Shown here one piece after another: positions 36,162 through 45,026 of a DNA stretch of 64,000 bases. Made by a program: the position numbers and the translations under genes. The first letter of the stretch is position 1. Every line of letters starts with the position of its first letter. The notes below the pieces were generated by a model. That model had not been told where the DNA came from. It saw only the letters and a program-made list of their open reading frames with translations, and made no database searches. Source of the DNA: Afipia sp. Lineage in GTDB: Bacteria; Pseudomonadota; Alphaproteobacteria; Rhizobiales; Xanthobacteraceae. The stretch covers positions 372,001 through 436,000 of the forward strand of contig JACQDM010000002.1 in the NCBI GenBank assembly GCA_016201045.1, in the 5' to 3' direction.

Positions 36162-37673
36162 ATGGACATTCTCATTCAGCTGGGCCACGGCTTCGTTAAC
36201 TGCCTGACGCCGATCAATCTGCTTCTTCTTACCGTAGGCATCGTGATCGGGCTTTTGATCGGCGTTCTGCCTGGCCTCACGCTGGTTATGGGCGTCGCGC
36301 TTGCGCTGCCGTTCACTTACAAAATGGATGTGACCGCCTCGATCATTTTGCTCGGCGCGATGTATGTGTCGGGCACATATGGCGGCGCTTTTACCGCGAT
36401 TCTATTCAGGATACCCGGCGAGCCGATCGACGTTCCCATGTTGTGGGACGGGTACACGATGGGCCGCAAGGGCCAACCGGCGAAGGCGCTCGGCTGGACG
36501 CTTGTATCCGCGCTCGGCGGCGGCTTGCTCTCCGCCATCGTCATGGTCGCGCTCACCGAACCGCTCGCGAAATTCGCGCTGCGATTTTCTTCCCCCGAGT
36601 ATTTCGTGATCGTGATGTTCGGACTCCTGAGCGTCGTCGCGATCGGCAAAGGCTCGCTCGCCAATGCTTTCATCAGTATGAGCGTCGGCATTCTGATTGC
36701 AACGGTGGGCGTCGATCCGATCTACGGGGCAGAACGCTTTACATTCGGCTCGCCCATCCTTGCCGACGGTATCGAATTTCTGGTGGTGATGGTCGGCGCG
36801 TATGGCGTCGGCGAAGTTCTGACACGTCTGGAAACGGGATTTTCTACGCAGCCCATTCAAAAGATCAAAAATGCCCGCACCGAATTGCCGACTTGGAAAG
36901 AGTTCAAGGAAGTCAAAGGCATGTTCTTTCGCGCGTCTGTGGTCGGGGATCTAATCGGCCTGCTGCCGGGTGCGGGTGCAACGATCGCGTCGTTTGTCAG
37001 CTACGGCATCGAAGCGAAATTCGGAAAACGCAAAAACGAGATGGGCACCGGCATCGCCGAAGGCATCATCGCGCCGCAAGCGGCCGCGACGGCATCGGTC
37101 GGTGGCGCACTCGTCCATTTGCTTGCGCTCGGCATTCCCGGAAGCTGCGCGACCGCCGTGATCCTCGGTGCCTTTATGCTGCACGGGATTCAGCCCGGGC
37201 CGCAGGTGCTCGTGAACTCAGCACCTATGGTTTACACGATTTTCGCCTCGATCTTCCTCGGGATTTTTCTGATGTGCGCGATCGGATATCTCGCCATCCG
37301 TCCACTCATCAAAATTCTCGATTTTCCCGAAGCGGTGGTCTCGGCCTATGTACTGATCCTCTGTTTCATCGGCGCACTTTCGATCCGCAACAATGTCACG
37401 GACCTTTGGCTTATCATCGCCTTCGGCGTCATTGGCTATGGTTTCGAGCGGCTCAAATTCCCGGTCGCGCCGCTTGTCCTTGGCGTCATTCTTGGGCCGA
37501 TCGCTGAGGATTCATTCATGAATACGATGATTAGTTTTGGCAACGACTGGACCGTCTTTTTCACGCGTCCGATTTCCGGGACGATTGTGGCGTTTACGAC
37601 GATTGTGTTGTTGCTTCCCTTTATCCAGAAACTGCGCGCCCGCTTTGCCGCGGCTCCGCGTGCGACCGGCTGA
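36162..37673 (+). CDS. tctA: Tripartite tricarboxylate transporter large membrane subunit, TctA family
   Basis: This 503-residue protein has about 11-12 membrane helices. GVLPGLTLVMGVALALPFTY near residue 37 and the second copy GLLPGAGATIASFVSY near residue 266 are the two conserved TctA loops. It carries out cation-coupled uptake of the anion delivered by TctC. It starts 6 bp after tctB and precedes the dehydrogenase gene by 21 bp. Confidence 0.95.
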   Translation: MDILIQLGHGFVNCLTPINLLLLTVGIVIGLLIGVLPGLTLVMGVALALPFTYKMDVTASIILLGAMYVSGTYGGAFTAILFRIPGEPIDVPMLWDGYTMGRKGQPAKALGWTLVSALGGGLLSAIVMVALTEPLAKFALRFSSPEYFVIVMFGLLSVVAIGKGSLANAFISMSVGILIATVGVDPIYGAERFTFGSPILADGIEFLVVMVGAYGVGEVLTRLETGFSTQPIQKIKNARTELPTWKEFKEVKGMFFRASVVGDLIGLLPGAGATIASFVSYGIEAKFGKRKNEMGTGIAEGIIAPQAAATASVGGALVHLLALGIPGSCATAVILGAFMLHGIQPGPQVLVNSAPMVYTIFASIFLGIFLMCAIGYLAIRPLIKILDFPEAVVSAYVLILCFIGALSIRNNVTDLWLIIAFGVIGYGFERLKFPVAPLVLGVILGPIAEDSFMNTMISFGNDWTVFFTRPISGTIVAFTTIVLLLPFIQKLRARFAAAPRATG

Positions 37674-37694
37674 ATAAAACTCAAGGAGTGATCG

Positions 37695-39122
37695 ATGAAC
37701 GTAGTTGCAGAAATCAGAAATGCGGACGCCGACGCGCAGGCGATCGCGTCCGGATTGATGCGTAAAGCGCGTGTGGCGCTCCAAAGTTTCGAGAACGCCG
37801 ATCAGGCACGCGTTGATGAAGCGGTGCGTGCCATTGCCTGGTCTCTCTATAAGCCTGAGCACGCCAAGGAGCTTGCCGAACTTGCCGTCGCCGACACCGG
37901 CCTCGGCAATGTGCCCGACAAGATTATCAAGAAGCAACGAAAGACCTTCGGTACACTTCGCGATTTGTTGCGCGTTAAATCGGTCGGCGAGATCGAGCGC
38001 GACGACAAACGCGGCATCGTGAAGTTCGCCAAGCCAATGGGCGTTGTCGGCGCGGTGACGCCGTCGACCAATCCCGGTGCCACGCCCGTTAATAAGACGA
38101 TGATGGCCATCAAAGGCCGCAACGCGGTGATCATCGCGCCGTCGCCGCTCGGCTATCGGACAACCGCGCTTGCTGTGAAATACATGCGCGATTCCCTTGA
38201 GGCTATCGGCCTGCCGGCGGACCTTGTACAGATTTTGCCGAACCCTGTGACGAAGGACACCACGCAGGCCTTGATGGAGGCCGTCGATCTGATCGTCGTC
38301 ACCGGCTCCCAGGACAATGTACGTCGCGCCTATCGCAGCGGCACCCCGGCCATTGGCGTCGGTGCGGGCAATGTCCCCGTCATCATCGATGAGACCGCCA
38401 ATCTTGACGACGCAGCGCGTAAGATTTGCGCGTCCAAGACGTTCGATAATGCAACCTCATGTTCCTCGGAAAACGCGGTCGTCATTGTCGACGCGGTTTA
38501 CGATCAGGCTATCGAAGCGCTGAAGCGCGCGGGCGGCTATCTCGTCAACGCCGCGCAGAAAGAAAAACTGCAAGGCGAACTCTGGCAAAAGGGCAATCTC
38601 AATCGGAATCTGATTGCGCGAGACATGCCGATTCTCGCAGAGGCTTTCGGCCTGCCGGAAGAAGCCAAGAAAGCGAAATTCATTCTCGTGGAGGATCAGG
38701 GCATCGGCAAGGCGCATCCGCTGTCGGGCGAAAAACTCGCTCTCGTGCTGACGGTCTATAGGGCGAAGGATTTCGAGGCTGCCACCGGAACGGTGCGCAA
38801 GATTCTCGACTATCAGGGCAAGGGCCATTCGATGGGCTTGCACACGACGGATTTCACGCGTGCCCGCAAGCTCGCCGAAGATCTTCCCGTCGTTCGCGTG
38901 CTTATCAATTTCGCGCATACCTTCGGCAACGGCGGCGGGTTCGACAGCGGCCTAGAATTCACGCTGACGATGGGCTGCGGCTCATGGCAAAAGAACAGCA
39001 TCTCGGAGAACTTGAATTACAAGCATTTCCTGAACATCACGTATCTCGTCGTGCCGATTCCCGAAGACAAGCCTTCGGAAGAAGAATTGTTCGGTCCGCA
39101 CTGGAAACGTTACGGTCGATAG
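37695..39122 (+). CDS. sauS: CoA-acylating sulfoacetaldehyde dehydrogenase (SauS-like)
   Basis: This 475-residue aldehyde dehydrogenase is of the acylating class, with NAD-binding AVTPSTNPGATPVNK near residue 120, GVGAGNVPVIIDE near 220, and catalytic Cys 256 in TSCSSENAVV. SauS converts sulfoacetyl-CoA to sulfoacetaldehyde. The assignment rests on the class plus xsc and pta nearby and the ligase genes directly behind. It lacks an ADH domain, unlike AdhE. AAGGAG precedes the ATG. Other acylating substrates (for example succinyl-CoA) cannot be ruled out from sequence alone. Confidence 0.85.
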   Translation: MNVVAEIRNADADAQAIASGLMRKARVALQSFENADQARVDEAVRAIAWSLYKPEHAKELAELAVADTGLGNVPDKIIKKQRKTFGTLRDLLRVKSVGEIERDDKRGIVKFAKPMGVVGAVTPSTNPGATPVNKTMMAIKGRNAVIIAPSPLGYRTTALAVKYMRDSLEAIGLPADLVQILPNPVTKDTTQALMEAVDLIVVTGSQDNVRRAYRSGTPAIGVGAGNVPVIIDETANLDDAARKICASKTFDNATSCSSENAVVIVDAVYDQAIEALKRAGGYLVNAAQKEKLQGELWQKGNLNRNLIARDMPILAEAFGLPEEAKKAKFILVEDQGIGKAHPLSGEKLALVLTVYRAKDFEAATGTVRKILDYQGKGHSMGLHTTDFTRARKLAEDLPVVRVLINFAHTFGNGGGFDSGLEFTLTMGCGSWQKNSISENLNYKHFLNITYLVVPIPEDKPSEEELFGPHWKRYGR

Positions 39123-39131
39123 GTCGCATCC

Positions 39132-40259
39132 ATGAATTTCGAAGAGTATGCCGCCAAGCGGGACGTACTTGGGCCGGCGGGCATTCCCGTTCCCAAAGGC
39201 ATCGTCTGCGAATCGCCGCAGGACGTGAGCGCCGCCGTCGCGAAAATCGGGCCGAGCGTCATCAAGGCTCAGGTGCCGAGCGGAAAGCGCGGTAAATCGG
39301 GCGGAATCAAATTCGCGACGACGCCAGAGCAGGGCGCCACGGAGTCCGCCAAGATTTTCGGTATGTCGATCGCCGGTTACGAAGTGAAGCAGGTTCTCGT
39401 CGAACAGCAATGCGAGATTGCGCGAGAACTCTATGTGGCGGTGTTGGTGGACGTCGCGAGCCGCAGCCCGGTCGTGCTGTTTTCGACCGAAGGCGGCATG
39501 GACATCGAGGAAGTTGCCGAGAAGAATCCGAAAGCCGTTCGCCGTCATGTCGTCGACGTGAAGCACGGCTTCGGAATACTGGAAGCGCAGGCGTTGCTGG
39601 AGGGTCTCGATTTAGGCCCTGCGGCAGACAAGGTTGCCGATCTACTGGCACAGCTGTATGCGATCTTCGATTCAAAAGACGCGGAACTAGTCGAAATCAA
39701 TCCGCTTGCTCTTCTGAAGGACGGCAACGTTGTCGCCCTCGACTGCAAATTTGTGCTCGACGATTCATCTGCTTCGCGTCAGGGCGAACTCGCGGCTGCG
39801 GCGTCGCCTCCAAAGATGACGGCGCTCGAAAGCAAGGGCGCGGATGCTGGCCTCAAATTCATTCAGCTCGACGGCAATGTCGGCGTGCTGGCGAACGGCG
39901 CAGGCCTTACCATGACGACGATGGATGTGATCGACCATTTCGGCGGACACCCGGCGAATTTTCTAGAAATCGGCGGCGAGGCCTACATTAAATCGGAAAT
40001 AGCATTGGATCTCGTGCTGTCGAATCCCGGCGTAAAAAGCCTTGTCATCAATTTCTGCGGCGCATTCGCGCGCACCGACGTGATGGCCGATGGTGTCGTA
40101 AAAGCATGGAAGAAATTGAAACCGAAAGTGCCGGTATTCTTCACGATCCACGGCACTGGCTCAGATGAAGCCGTCGCGCTTGTCCGCAAAGAGCTCGGCT
40201 TCGAGCCCTATGATCTGATGGAAGATGCCGTGAAGGCGGCAGTCGAGGCAGCACGATGA
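39132..40259 (+). CDS. Acyl-CoA ligase (ADP-forming) beta subunit, SucC-like; candidate sulfoacetate-CoA ligase
   Basis: This 375-residue protein has an N-terminal ATP-grasp domain (KAQVPSGKRGKSGGIKFA near residue 45, LVEINPLALLKDG near 193) and a C-terminal ligase domain with NGAGLTMTTMDVIDHFGGHP and NFLEIGGEA. It resembles the succinyl-CoA synthetase beta subunit. It pairs with the alpha subunit that starts at 40256 with ATGA overlap. Between sauS and the alpha gene, its likely job is to charge sulfoacetate with CoA at the cost of ATP, an ADP-forming alternative to the AMP-forming SauT. A citric-acid-cycle role is less likely in this operon. Confidence 0.88.
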   Translation: MNFEEYAAKRDVLGPAGIPVPKGIVCESPQDVSAAVAKIGPSVIKAQVPSGKRGKSGGIKFATTPEQGATESAKIFGMSIAGYEVKQVLVEQQCEIARELYVAVLVDVASRSPVVLFSTEGGMDIEEVAEKNPKAVRRHVVDVKHGFGILEAQALLEGLDLGPAADKVADLLAQLYAIFDSKDAELVEINPLALLKDGNVVALDCKFVLDDSSASRQGELAAAASPPKMTALESKGADAGLKFIQLDGNVGVLANGAGLTMTTMDVIDHFGGHPANFLEIGGEAYIKSEIALDLVLSNPGVKSLVINFCGAFARTDVMADGVVKAWKKLKPKVPVFFTIHGTGSDEAVALVRKELGFEPYDLMEDAVKAAVEAAR

Positions 40260-41152
40260 TTTACCGCCGTAACCAGAAGGTACTCGTTCAGGGCATCACG
40301 GGAAAGCAGGGTTCATTCTGGACTGAACGCATGATTGAGATGGGTACGCAAGTCATCGGGGGCGTGAATCCGAAGCGCGCGGGCGAAACCTTTCTCGATC
40401 GACCGGTTTTTAGTTCTGCGGTCGAGGCGGCGAAGAAAACGCAATGCGACGTGTCGGTGATCTTCATTCCGCCCACGATGGCGAAGGACGCCATCATCGA
40501 CGCCATCGATGCAGGGGTGAAGACCATCGTCGCTCTGACCGAGCATATTCCCGGTCACGACGTGCTTGAGATTTTCGCTCACGCCAAGAATTCCGGCAGC
40601 CGCATCATCGGCCCGAATACGGCAGGCATTGTCACGCCGGGCGAGGGCTTTGTCGGCATCATGCCGGGTCACAATCCCAATGTGTTTCAGTCGGGTTCGG
40701 TCGGCGTGATTTCGCGCAGCGGCATCTTGGGTACGCTGATGTGCCTGAATCTGACTCGTGCAGGTCTGGGACAATCGGCTTTCCTTGGCATCGGCGGCGA
40801 TCCGATCATCGGCACGACCAGCCTCGACGCACTCAAGGCACTCGACGAAGACAAAGATACGACGTCTGTCGTTCTAGTCGGCGAGATCGGTGGTTCAATG
40901 GAAGAAGAAGCCGCCGAATACGCGCGCTCGATGAAAAAGCCCGTCGTGTCGTTCATCGCGGGCCGGTCGTCGCCACCTGACAAGAAGATGGGCCATGCCG
41001 GCGCAATCGTCAGCGGCGGTCGCGGTGGCTATGCATCGAAGCGTAAGGCACTGGAGAGTGCAGGCGTGCGGGTTGCGGATACGCCTGCGGAAATCGTCAC
41101 GTTTCTTTCCGGCTCCGGCGTAAGCGTCAAGGCGAAGTCCGCTAGCCGCTAA
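40256..41152 (+). CDS. Acyl-CoA ligase (ADP-forming) alpha subunit, SucD-like; candidate sulfoacetate-CoA ligase
   Basis: This 298-residue protein has a CoA-binding fold (VLVQGITGKQGSFWTERM), IIGPNTAGIVTPGE, and the phosphohistidine His 247 in KKMGHAGAIVSGGRGG. In succinyl-CoA synthetase the second motif is GPNCPGIITPGE; here the Cys is Thr 122 and the Pro is Ala, next to the CoA pocket, which fits a different acid. It is the last gene of the tct-sauS operon and converges on an IclR gene 14 bp away. Confidence 0.88.
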   Translation: MIYRRNQKVLVQGITGKQGSFWTERMIEMGTQVIGGVNPKRAGETFLDRPVFSSAVEAAKKTQCDVSVIFIPPTMAKDAIIDAIDAGVKTIVALTEHIPGHDVLEIFAHAKNSGSRIIGPNTAGIVTPGEGFVGIMPGHNPNVFQSGSVGVISRSGILGTLMCLNLTRAGLGQSAFLGIGGDPIIGTTSLDALKALDEDKDTTSVVLVGEIGGSMEEEAAEYARSMKKPVVSFIAGRSSPPDKKMGHAGAIVSGGRGGYASKRKALESAGVRVADTPAEIVTFLSGSGVSVKAKSASR

Positions 41153-41166
41153 AGCGCGCGCGACAT

Positions 41167-41958
41167 TCAAGCCGCGTGTGCGGAGCCTTTTGCTGCCGAA
41201 GCGATGAACGTCTGCGACAACTTCTCCGCAGCTTCCTTCAATGCCGGTGCGAGCGAGATGGCGCGCGACAGCGGCAAACGGCCTTTCGGTCCGTGAACCG
41301 CAACGGTAGCGCAGATTTTTCCTCGTGAATCGAAAACCGGAACGGCGGCCGCCGTCATGCCGTCGATGAATTCCTCGTTGTCGACGCCGACTTGCGTTTT
41401 CTTGATTTTCGCCAGCTCGGTATTCAGCTTCGCAGGGTCGACGATGGTTCGCGGCGTGTAGCGAACCAGCGGCTGCGAATTAACCACCGCTTCGCGCAGC
41501 GATGGCGGCGCGAGGCTAAGAAAAAGTTTGCCGCTTGCTGTGCAATGCAGCGGTACGCGCGATCCGACGCTCAGGCGAATCTGCAACGGCCAGTCGGATT
41601 CGACGCGGTCGAGATAGACAAGCTCCGACCGGTCGAGAACGGTAATGTTGCAGGTCTCGCGTATCTCCTGCACCAGTGATGTCAGGATCGCGCGGCGCGG
41701 ACCTTGCGCGAGCGAGTTGCGCATCACGTCCACCGCAAGCGCCGTAAGGCGATGGCCGACCTGATAGTGACGGCCATCGGGCGTGCGCTGCGCAAATCCG
41801 AGTGCTTCGAGCAAGGATACAAAGCGGTGCGTGGTCGCCTTCGGCAATTCTAGCCGTGCGACGAGCTCGTTGAGCGTCGGCGGCTGCTCGGCGCTCGCGA
41901 TGATCTCGAGAAGCTTCAACGCTCGCTCGGATACCGCCGGCGTTTTTTGTGTCGGCAT
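41167..41958 (-). CDS. IclR family regulator of the GMC dehydrogenase-MFS operon
   Basis: This 263-residue protein has the IclR winged helix (LNELVARLELPKATTHRFVS) and effector domain (LVYLDRVESDWPLQIRL, RVPLHCTASGKLFL). It diverges from the GMC dehydrogenase gene; the 104-bp gap holds a long perfect palindrome. In isethionate-degrading bacteria an IclR gene (IseR) stands beside iseU and iseJ, which matches this layout. Effector assumed, not shown. Confidence 0.92.
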   Translation of the reverse strand: MPTQKTPAVSERALKLLEIIASAEQPPTLNELVARLELPKATTHRFVSLLEALGFAQRTPDGRHYQVGHRLTALAVDVMRNSLAQGPRRAILTSLVQEIRETCNITVLDRSELVYLDRVESDWPLQIRLSVGSRVPLHCTASGKLFLSLAPPSLREAVVNSQPLVRYTPRTIVDPAKLNTELAKIKKTQVGVDNEEFIDGMTAAAVPVFDSRGKICATVAVHGPKGRLPLSRAISLAPALKEAAEKLSQTFIASAAKGSAHAA

Positions 41959-42029
41959 CGTTTGTCCTCATTGATCTTGCGAGATGCAGCTTGACAAACT
42001 TTTGCGCAAACCTCAACCTTTAAGACAAA

Positions 42030-42050
42030 ATGTCTCATTAAATGAGACAT
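42030..42050. promoter_or_regulatory. Perfect 21-bp palindrome, IclR operator candidate
   Basis: Arms ATGTCTCATT (42030-42039) and AATGAGACAT (42041-42050) are exact inverse complements around a single central A. The site lies 12 bp before the GMC gene start and overlaps its ribosome-binding region, so a bound repressor would block expression directly. It also lies about 70 bp upstream of the divergent IclR gene. Confidence 0.85.
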
Positions 42051-42062
42051 CCTGGGGGGCGA

Positions 42063-43673
42063 ATGGATTTCGATTACGTCATCGTCGGCGCCGGTTCGTC
42101 CGGCTGTGTCCTTGCGAACCGCTTGAGCGCGGACGGGCGCCACAACGTGCTGCTGCTCGAAGCAGGGCCGCGCGACAACTACCTCTGGATTCACATCCCG
42201 ATCGGTTACGGGAAGACCATGTTTCACAAGGCCTACAACTGGGGCTTCCACACGGAGCCCGAGGCCGGAATGCATGGACGTGAAATCTACTGGCCGCGCG
42301 GGCGCGGTCTCGGCGGATCGAGTTCGATCAACGGATTGATTTTCGTTCGCGGCCAGCGCGAGGACTACGATCACTGGGCGCAGCTCGGAAACGCCGGTTG
42401 GGACTGGAACAGCGTTCTTCCCTATTTCATCAAGTCCGAACACAACACGCGCGGCTCGAGCGCGACGCATGGCGGTAACGGCCCGCTCTGGTCGTCCGAC
42501 ATTCGCGAGAAGCACGAATTGATGGAAGCCATCATTCGCGGCGCGGAAGAGCTCGGCGTTCCGCACAACGACGATTTCAACAGCGGCGACCAGGAAGGTG
42601 TCGGCTATTATCAGCTTTTCACCAAGAACGGGTGGCGCAACAGCTCGGCTGTGGCCTATCTCAATCCGGCGAAGTCGCGTCCCAATTTGAAAATCGAGAC
42701 CGGCGCGCAGGCAACGGGTCTTATCATGGACGGACGTCGTGCTGTTGGCGTTCGCTATCGGCAGCACGGCAAGGACGTCGAAGTTCGCGTGGCTCGCGAG
42801 GTCATTCTGTCAGCTGGCGCGCTGCAATCACCGCAGCTTCTTCAGTTGTCCGGCATCGGTCCTGCGGATTTGCTGAAGCGTAACGGGATTAACGTGGTTC
42901 ACGAGTTGCCGGGCGTCGGCCAGAATCTGCAGGATCATCTGCAATTTCGTCTGATGTTCCGTGTCGCAAAGCCGATCACGACCAACGACGATCTGCGCAC
43001 GCTCGCCGGGCAGGCGCGCGTTGGTTTGAAGTGGCTGATGACGGGCAACGGCCCGCTCGGTATCGGAATCAATCAGGGTGGATTGTTCACGCGGATTCTT
43101 CCCGGCTCGAAGAGCCCAGATATTCAATTTCACTTCGCAACCCTCTCTGCGGATCAGGCAGGGGGCAAGCCGCACGAGTGGTCCGGCTGCACCTTCTCCG
43201 TATGTCAGTTGCGGCCTGAATCGCGCGGCACCGTTGAAATCAAATCGCGCGATCCTATGCAGCCGCCGGCCATGCGACCGAACTATCTCAGTGCGGAAAC
43301 GGACCGCTACTGTGCTGTTGAATCCATCAAATATGCGCGAAAGCTCGCTTCGACGTCAGCGCTGAAGCCGTATCTGACCGGCGAATACAAACCTGGCGCG
43401 AACGTTCGTGCCGACGCGGAAATTCTGGAATATGCGCGCGAGAACGGGGCGACGATCTTCCACCCGACTTGCACCTGCAAGATGGGTTCGGATCCGATGG
43501 CAGTGACAGACGCACGGCTTCGTGTTCACGGCATCGGCGGTCTGCGAATTGTCGATTGTTCGATCATGCCGACATTGGTCTCAGGCAACACGCATGCGCC
43601 GGCCGTGATGATCGCGGAGAAGGCATCGGATCTGATTTTGGGCGACGCAAAAAAAGATTCAGTCGCGGCATAA
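42063..43673 (+). CDS. iseJ: GMC-family FAD dehydrogenase, candidate isethionate dehydrogenase (IseJ-like)
   Basis: This 536-residue flavoprotein has the FAD motif DYVIVGAGSSGCVLANRL, GMC signature 1 RGRGLGGSSSINGLIFVRG, signature 2 SAGALQSPQLLQLSGIGP, and the active-site His in FHPTCTCKMG with Asn in VSGNTHAPAVMIAEKA. It oxidises an alcohol to an aldehyde. Beside an MFS importer and with xsc and pta downstream, isethionate to sulfoacetaldehyde is the likely reaction. ATG 42063 is used, after GGGGGG; a longer frame from 42042 begins inside the operator. Choline dehydrogenase is an alternative, but there is no betaine gene nearby. No cytochrome c gene is adjacent. Confidence 0.82.
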   Translation: MDFDYVIVGAGSSGCVLANRLSADGRHNVLLLEAGPRDNYLWIHIPIGYGKTMFHKAYNWGFHTEPEAGMHGREIYWPRGRGLGGSSSINGLIFVRGQREDYDHWAQLGNAGWDWNSVLPYFIKSEHNTRGSSATHGGNGPLWSSDIREKHELMEAIIRGAEELGVPHNDDFNSGDQEGVGYYQLFTKNGWRNSSAVAYLNPAKSRPNLKIETGAQATGLIMDGRRAVGVRYRQHGKDVEVRVAREVILSAGALQSPQLLQLSGIGPADLLKRNGINVVHELPGVGQNLQDHLQFRLMFRVAKPITTNDDLRTLAGQARVGLKWLMTGNGPLGIGINQGGLFTRILPGSKSPDIQFHFATLSADQAGGKPHEWSGCTFSVCQLRPESRGTVEIKSRDPMQPPAMRPNYLSAETDRYCAVESIKYARKLASTSALKPYLTGEYKPGANVRADAEILEYARENGATIFHPTCTCKMGSDPMAVTDARLRVHGIGGLRIVDCSIMPTLVSGNTHAPAVMIAEKASDLILGDAKKDSVAA

Positions 43674-43709
43674 CGAACTAGAAACGGAATCTAAAACGGG
43701 GAGCTAAAC

Positions 43710-45011
43710 ATGGCTGATGATAAGGGACTACTGAAACGCGTCGTGTACGCGTCGCTGATCGGGGCCACGGTCGAGTGGTACGACTTCTTTCTCTACGGCG
43801 TGGTCGCCGGTATCGTGTTCAATAAATTGTATTTCCCGGCGGCCGATCCTGTCGTCGGCACCTTGCTTGCCTACACCACGTTTGCCGTCGGCTTCGTGGC
43901 GCGTCCGCTTGGCGGCGTGATCTTCGGACACTTCGGCGACCGTATCGGCCGAAAGAGCATGCTCATTCTGACGCTGATGATCATGGGTGTCGCGACCTTT
44001 TTGATCGGTCTCGTCCCAACCTATGAACAGATCGGCATTTGGGCGCCGGTCATCCTTCTCGTTCTCCGCGTGCTGCAGGGCATCGGCCTTGGCGGCGAAT
44101 GGGGCGGAGCGGTGCTGATGACCTATGAATATGCCAAGCCGGAAAATCGCGGTCTCTACGCGAGCTTCCCGCAAATCGGTCTGTCGATCGGATTGTGTCT
44201 CGCTTCGGGTATCGTGGCACTGCTGTCTTATTCGCTCACCGACGCGCAGTTCCTGGCGTGGGGCTGGCGTGTGGCTTTCATTCTAAGCTTCGTGCTCGTT
44301 ATCGTCGGTCTCTACATCCGCCTGAACATCATGGAGACGCCGGAATTCTCCAGGATCAAGTCGAAGGGCGCCGAGGTAAAGGTGCCGTTCGCAGCGATGC
44401 TCAAGGATTATCCGAAGGAAGTGCTCGCCGGTATGGGCGCTCGCTACATCGACGGCGTGTTCTTCAACATCTTTGGCGTCTATTCGATTGCGTTCCTCAC
44501 GACGCAGTTGAAAATTCCACGCACCGAAGCACTTCTTGGCGTTTGCGCAGCTGCGCTCATCATGTGTCTATTCATTCCGTTCTTCGGTAATGTTTCGGAC
44601 AAGATCGGCCGCACCAAGACCTACGCATGGGGCTCGCTGATCACTGGCCTGTCGGCAATTCCGGCATTCTATATCTGGATTTCGATGCCAGGCTCGCCAC
44701 TGCTGGTCTGGGCTGCGCTGATTATTCCGTTCGGAATTCTCTACGCTTCGATCTACGGACCAGAAGCTGCGCTGTTCTGCGATCTCTTCAAGCCGGAAGT
44801 CCGCTACACGGGAATCTCGTTCGTGTATCAGTTCTCCGGAATCTTCGCGAGCGGCCTGACACCGATCATCGCAACCGCACTGGTGCAGGCTTACGCACCG
44901 AACGGCGGCTGGGCGGTCGCGGGTTACTGCGTCTTCGCAGGCGTGGTCAGCGCGCTGTCGGCGATGTGGATCAAGCGGCTTGAAATCGCAAGGACCGGCA
45001 AGGCGAACTGA
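43710..45011 (+). CDS. MFS metabolite:H+ symporter, candidate isethionate importer
   Basis: This 433-residue protein has 12 membrane helices of the MHS group. GATVEWYDFFLYGVVAG at the first helix and FGHFGDRIGRKSMLILTL in the 2-3 loop are diagnostic. It lies 36 bp after the GMC gene on the same strand, so it is probably co-expressed and imports isethionate (as IseU is thought to do). Ligand is inferred from context. Confidence 0.88.
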   Translation: MADDKGLLKRVVYASLIGATVEWYDFFLYGVVAGIVFNKLYFPAADPVVGTLLAYTTFAVGFVARPLGGVIFGHFGDRIGRKSMLILTLMIMGVATFLIGLVPTYEQIGIWAPVILLVLRVLQGIGLGGEWGGAVLMTYEYAKPENRGLYASFPQIGLSIGLCLASGIVALLSYSLTDAQFLAWGWRVAFILSFVLVIVGLYIRLNIMETPEFSRIKSKGAEVKVPFAAMLKDYPKEVLAGMGARYIDGVFFNIFGVYSIAFLTTQLKIPRTEALLGVCAAALIMCLFIPFFGNVSDKIGRTKTYAWGSLITGLSAIPAFYIWISMPGSPLLVWAALIIPFGILYASIYGPEAALFCDLFKPEVRYTGISFVYQFSGIFASGLTPIIATALVQAYAPNGGWAVAGYCVFAGVVSALSAMWIKRLEIARTGKAN

Positions 45012-45026
45012 TCGCCTCGCAAAGAC

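Noticed and set aside
35022-36188. 388-codon minus-strand frame across tctC and tctB
   Set aside because: Antisense shadow, charged low-complexity translation, crosses two well-supported genes.
36443-37507. 354-codon plus-strand frame inside tctA
   Set aside because: Arg/His-rich out-of-frame translation of tctA; the TctA frame has all membrane helices and conserved loops.
37695-41152. Alternative reading of the sauS-SucCD-like operon as succinate or malyl-CoA metabolism
   Set aside because: No malyl-CoA lyase, serine cycle or 4-hydroxybutyrate genes are present, while xsc, pta and an isethionate-type module are close by; the sulfoacetate reading explains more genes.
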